From assembly GCF_000350165.1 (NCBI RefSeq), contig NZ_CAUI01000023.1, positions 124,001 through 188,000 on the forward strand: a stretch of 64,000 nucleotides of DNA, read 5' to 3'. The stretch comes from Halanaerobium saccharolyticum subsp. saccharolyticum DSM 6643 (GTDB taxonomy: Bacteria > Bacillota > Halanaerobiia > Halanaerobiales > Halanaerobiaceae). The notes under the pieces were generated by a model. It was not told the origin of the DNA and ran no database searches. It was given only the letters and a program-made list of their open reading frames with translations. Made by a program: the position numbers and the translations under genes. How positions within the stretch are numbered: position 1 is the stretch's first letter; each line of letters starts with the position of its first letter. Below, piece after piece: positions 61,130 to 64,000 of the stretch.

Positions 61130-62527
61130 TTAAGCATGAATCGCTCCATCTTCAAGCCCTAAAGCTGCTTCATGAATCACTTCTGCAGTTGTTGGATGTG
61201 CATAAATTGTATTTCTCAGATCTTTTGCAGTCAAAGAAAGATTTACTGCTAAAGTTAATTCAGCAATTAAGTCACTTGCTTCAATTCCAATTAAAGCAGC
61301 TCCAATAATTTTTTCACTTTCTTTTTCAACAATCAATTTAACTTTACCTTCTCTTTCACCCATAGCCATTACTTTACCGCTGGCTGAAAAAGGGAATGTA
61401 GATACCTTATATTCAATTCCTTTAGCCTTAGCTTCTGCTTCTGTTAAACCAACTGTCCCAATTTCTGGTGAAGTAAAAATAGCTCCAGGCACAGCATCAT
61501 AACTCATTTCTTTATTCATTCCACAAATATTTTCCACAGCAATAATCCCCTGCTTAGATGCAACATGAGCTAAAAGTTTTTTATCAGTAACATCTCCAAC
61601 AGCATAAATTCCTTTTGCATTTGTTTCCATCTTTTTATTTACCTGAATTGAGTTTCTTTTAGATTCAAATTTAACTGCTGTGTTTTCAAGCTTCAAACCA
61701 TCGATATATGGTTTTCGCCCCACAGCCATTAATATTTTTTCTGCTTTTACAGATTTTTCTTTATTCTTTTTCTGATAAATCACTTCATAACCTGAGTCAT
61801 TCTTTTTTATTTCTTTTACTTCTGAAGAAGTCTTGACACTAATTCTGCGGCGTCTAGCCGAACGATTTAATTCTGAAGCAATTTCTGAATCAACTCCACT
61901 AACAAGCTGATCTAAATACTCAATAACTGTCACATCAACTCCAAAATTACGGAAAATGAAAGCAAATTCCATCCCGATGATTCCTCCACCAACTACTACC
62001 ATTGATTCTGGAAGTTCATCTAAATCTAAAGCAGACCTGCTGTCTAAAATGCCATCTAAATCTGCACCTGAAATTGGCAAAGTTGACGCTTCTGAGCCTG
62101 TAGCAATAATAATATTTTCCGCTTCAAGTTCAATCACTTTATCATCTTTTTGAATTTTAAGTGTTTTTTGATCAACGAAAGAAGCTTTACCCTCTATTTG
62201 TTCAATTCCTTCCCTTTCTAATAGATGCTCAATTCCTCTAACTAATCTATTAACTATTTTGTCTTTTCTTTTAACTACAGCCGGAAAATCAACTTCTACT
62301 TTTTCAACATTAATGCCAAAATCTCTAGCATTCTGAATATCAGAAAAAACTTCAGCAGAGCGAACAAATGCTTTTGTTGGTATACAGCCCCAATTCAAGC
62401 AGGTTCCACCAAGTAGTTCTTTTTCAATTAAAACTGTATCTAAACCAAGTTGACCTGCTCTTAAAGCCGCCACATATCCTCCAGGTCCACTTCCGATAAC
62501 TGCTAATTCACATTTTTTATCTGACAC
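61130..62527 (-). CDS. lpdA: Dihydrolipoyl dehydrogenase
   Basis: 465 aa flavoprotein disulfide reductase. N-terminal FAD motif IGSGPGGYVAALRAGQLG (about 11-28), redox-active pair GGTCLNWGCIPTKAF near 40-54, NAD-binding VVVGGGIIGMEFAFIF near 177-192 and the C-terminal active-site HPTTAEVIHEA near 445-455. It is a single gene with no lipoyl or E1/E2 partner nearby; it could serve a glycine-cleavage system, a 2-oxoacid dehydrogenase or a stand-alone disulfide reductase function. Confidence 0.95.
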   Translation of the reverse strand: MSDKKCELAVIGSGPGGYVAALRAGQLGLDTVLIEKELLGGTCLNWGCIPTKAFVRSAEVFSDIQNARDFGINVEKVEVDFPAVVKRKDKIVNRLVRGIEHLLEREGIEQIEGKASFVDQKTLKIQKDDKVIELEAENIIIATGSEASTLPISGADLDGILDSRSALDLDELPESMVVVGGGIIGMEFAFIFRNFGVDVTVIEYLDQLVSGVDSEIASELNRSARRRRISVKTSSEVKEIKKNDSGYEVIYQKKNKEKSVKAEKILMAVGRKPYIDGLKLENTAVKFESKRNSIQVNKKMETNAKGIYAVGDVTDKKLLAHVASKQGIIAVENICGMNKEMSYDAVPGAIFTSPEIGTVGLTEAEAKAKGIEYKVSTFPFSASGKVMAMGEREGKVKLIVEKESEKIIGAALIGIEASDLIAELTLAVNLSLTAKDLRNTIYAHPTTAEVIHEAALGLEDGAIHA

Positions 62528-62617
62528 TTTATCAACTCCTTAAGTCACTATTTTATAAATTTACAAAGGTAAAATTTAAAAATCGAATCTAAAAATCCAA
62601 ACAAATTAATATAAACC

Positions 62618-63820
62618 TCAATTATTTTGATAAATATATTCTCTGGTCAGAGGTAGTTCAGTATTTTTTCCTTTTGAAAAAAGAATTTGATGAACTGAAG
62701 TTGAAGCATAGCGAAATGTAAAAACAGCCCCCAATAAAAATGTTCTCCACATTCTATAAAAGTGCTCATCAAATTTATCTTTTACCTCTTGACTTACCTT
62801 CTCATAATTATCCAGCCATCTTTCTGCTGTCAGAGAATAGTGGTACCCTATATCTTCGGCATCTAAAAGATGAAAATTATGTTCCGGCAGTTCCCAGACT
62901 ATTTCTCTAAATGATGGTATATAGCCCCAAGGAAAAATATATTTTTGCAGCCAAGGATGGGTTGGTTGTTCTTTTAAATGAGTAATCGAATGCAGTAGTG
63001 ATAAACCCCTATTTTTTAATAATTTATCAATGACTTCAAAATAGATTGGAATATTTTCTTTACCTACATGTTCAAACATTCCTACACTTATTATTTTATC
63101 GAAATGCTCATTTTCTTCAGCTAAATTTCTATAATCCTGTCTTCTAATTTCAATTTTATCTGCAAGTCCAGATTGAGCAGCGCGTTTTTTAGCTTCTATT
63201 TCTTGTTCCTTACTCAAAGTAATTCCCATAACTTCAACATCATATTTTTCTGCTGCTCTTAAAGCAAGTGACCCCCAACCACAACCAATATCAAGCAGTC
63301 TTTCCCCTGCTTTTAAATCTAATTTTGCTAAAACATGATCAATTTTCTGTAGCTGTGCTTTTTTTAGTTCATCATCTTCACTTTTAAAATAGGCACAAGA
63401 ATAAGTCATTGTATCATCCTGCCAGAGTTTAAAAAAATCATTCCCGATGTCATAATGATCTCTAACTCCCTCTTCCTCTTCAGCTGGGGAATCAGACTTT
63501 TGAAAATCCAAAACTTTATCGATTTTATGTTTTTCAATTTCCTCTTTAAGCCCAAAAACATTCTGACCAGCTGTCTCAATTAGCTTTTTTATATCTCCCT
63601 CAAAATTGACTTTGCCTTCCATATAAGCTTCAGCCATTTTCAGTTGAGGACTTTTTCTAATCTCATTTAAACTTAATTTTTCCAAAAAGATAAGTTTAAA
63701 AGCAGTTTTTGATTTTAATTCTGAATTAAAAACCTTAGTTTCTCCATCCCAGTATTCTATTTCAAACTTCTGACCATCAACTCTTTTAAAAACCGCATTC
63801 AAAATTTTCTTTGTTAGCAT
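62618..63820 (-). CDS. cfa: Cyclopropane-fatty-acyl-phospholipid synthase
   Basis: 400 aa from ATG 63820, with GGGGGGTTA upstream; the in-frame codons before it contain that site. It adds a methylene bridge from SAM to unsaturated phospholipid chains. The SAM-binding motif is RLLDIGCGWGSLALRAA (about 167-183); VGMFEHVGKENIPIYFEVI near 241-259 and TYSCAYFKSEDD near 128-139 are family blocks. It is preceded by about 165 bp of AT-rich DNA up to the window end without recognisable features. The role is probably membrane adaptation to salt or stress. Confidence 0.95.
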   Translation of the reverse strand: MLTKKILNAVFKRVDGQKFEIEYWDGETKVFNSELKSKTAFKLIFLEKLSLNEIRKSPQLKMAEAYMEGKVNFEGDIKKLIETAGQNVFGLKEEIEKHKIDKVLDFQKSDSPAEEEEGVRDHYDIGNDFFKLWQDDTMTYSCAYFKSEDDELKKAQLQKIDHVLAKLDLKAGERLLDIGCGWGSLALRAAEKYDVEVMGITLSKEQEIEAKKRAAQSGLADKIEIRRQDYRNLAEENEHFDKIISVGMFEHVGKENIPIYFEVIDKLLKNRGLSLLHSITHLKEQPTHPWLQKYIFPWGYIPSFREIVWELPEHNFHLLDAEDIGYHYSLTAERWLDNYEKVSQEVKDKFDEHFYRMWRTFLLGAVFTFRYASTSVHQILFSKGKNTELPLTREYIYQNN

Positions 63821-64000
63821 TATTAACCCCCCCACTTTTGATTTAATAATTATTTTTAAATTATAATAATATCTTCAAAAATTAGATGTTAAAATATGCT
63901 CTATTAAAAATTAATTATAATGTTTTGCAGTCTTAAATAAATCTTAAATCTTGAAGTTTAAATTTCTATCTCTAAATTTTTACAGTAATTATAACCCAAA

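Overview
The window is about 64 kb of AT-rich, gene-dense bacterial chromosome. It fits a fermentative, anaerobic, diderm member of the Firmicutes of the Halanaerobiales type; this is my inference, as no rRNA gene is present. The Firmicutes signature is rapZ-yvcK-whiA followed by cggR-gap, HprK, TrpP and YesM/YesN-type regulators. The diderm signature is an outer-membrane beta-barrel with a C-terminal Phe, a LolA-like protein, and binding proteins with plain signal peptides rather than lipoboxes. Many proteins are strongly acidic (Hcp, encapsulin, Kor, hemerythrin), as in salt-in halophiles. TTG and GTG starts are common.

Layout, left to right. 1-12260 (minus): a central-carbon block. gap (cut by the window edge) and its repressor cggR follow whiA, yvcK, rapZ, a squalene/phytoene-synthase homologue, a membrane-anchored glucodextranase-C-like protein, hprK, a ROK glucokinase, a membrane protein and a HAD phosphatase; then glyA and a 2[4Fe-4S] ferredoxin. 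12361-17925: an envelope lipid-export-like module (beta-barrel, LolA-like protein, MMPL/RND pump) with a MarR regulator whose promoter has two matching operators. 18030-19258: tandem trpP genes whose leaders carry (G/U)AG triplet arrays resembling TRAP sites. 19393-20169: glutaminyl cyclase. 20218-28320: a xylose/ribose-type ABC importer with a binding protein-histidine kinase-response regulator sensing set. 28591-37604 (plus): a LUD protein, zwf, a cyclase-family hydrolase, gnd, a CBS protein and three glycosyltransferase-like genes, the last fused to a cyclic-nucleotide-binding domain.

37638-43738: TudS-like protein, DUF1295 protein, a one-chain FakA/FakB-like fusion, and an ArsR-like regulator with twin palindromic operators controlling itself and a membrane protein/methyltransferase pair. 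43874-53374: a stress region made of a three-gene soluble ABC/GTPase/binding-protein set, a CRP/FNR regulator, a chemoreceptor, a hemerythrin, Hcp and a rubrerythrin-like protein. The 43874-46811 trio, hemerythrin and hcp each have a TGTGA-N6-type box upstream, matching the recognition helix of the CRP-like protein, so they look like one regulon. 53442-63820: 2-oxoacid:ferredoxin oxidoreductase, wecB, a radical-SAM DNA-repair-like pair, an encapsulin/encapsulated-ferritin iron-storage operon, dihydrolipoyl dehydrogenase and cyclopropane-fatty-acid synthase.

The best candidates for undescribed biology are the trio at 43874-46811 (an ABC ATPase, a UreG/HypB-like GTPase and a signal-less binding protein with DUF1858-like modules and no permease), the TRAP-like leaders of the two trpP genes, and the glycosyltransferase fused to a cyclic-nucleotide-binding domain. 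No tRNA, rRNA, CRISPR array or complete insertion sequence was recognised.
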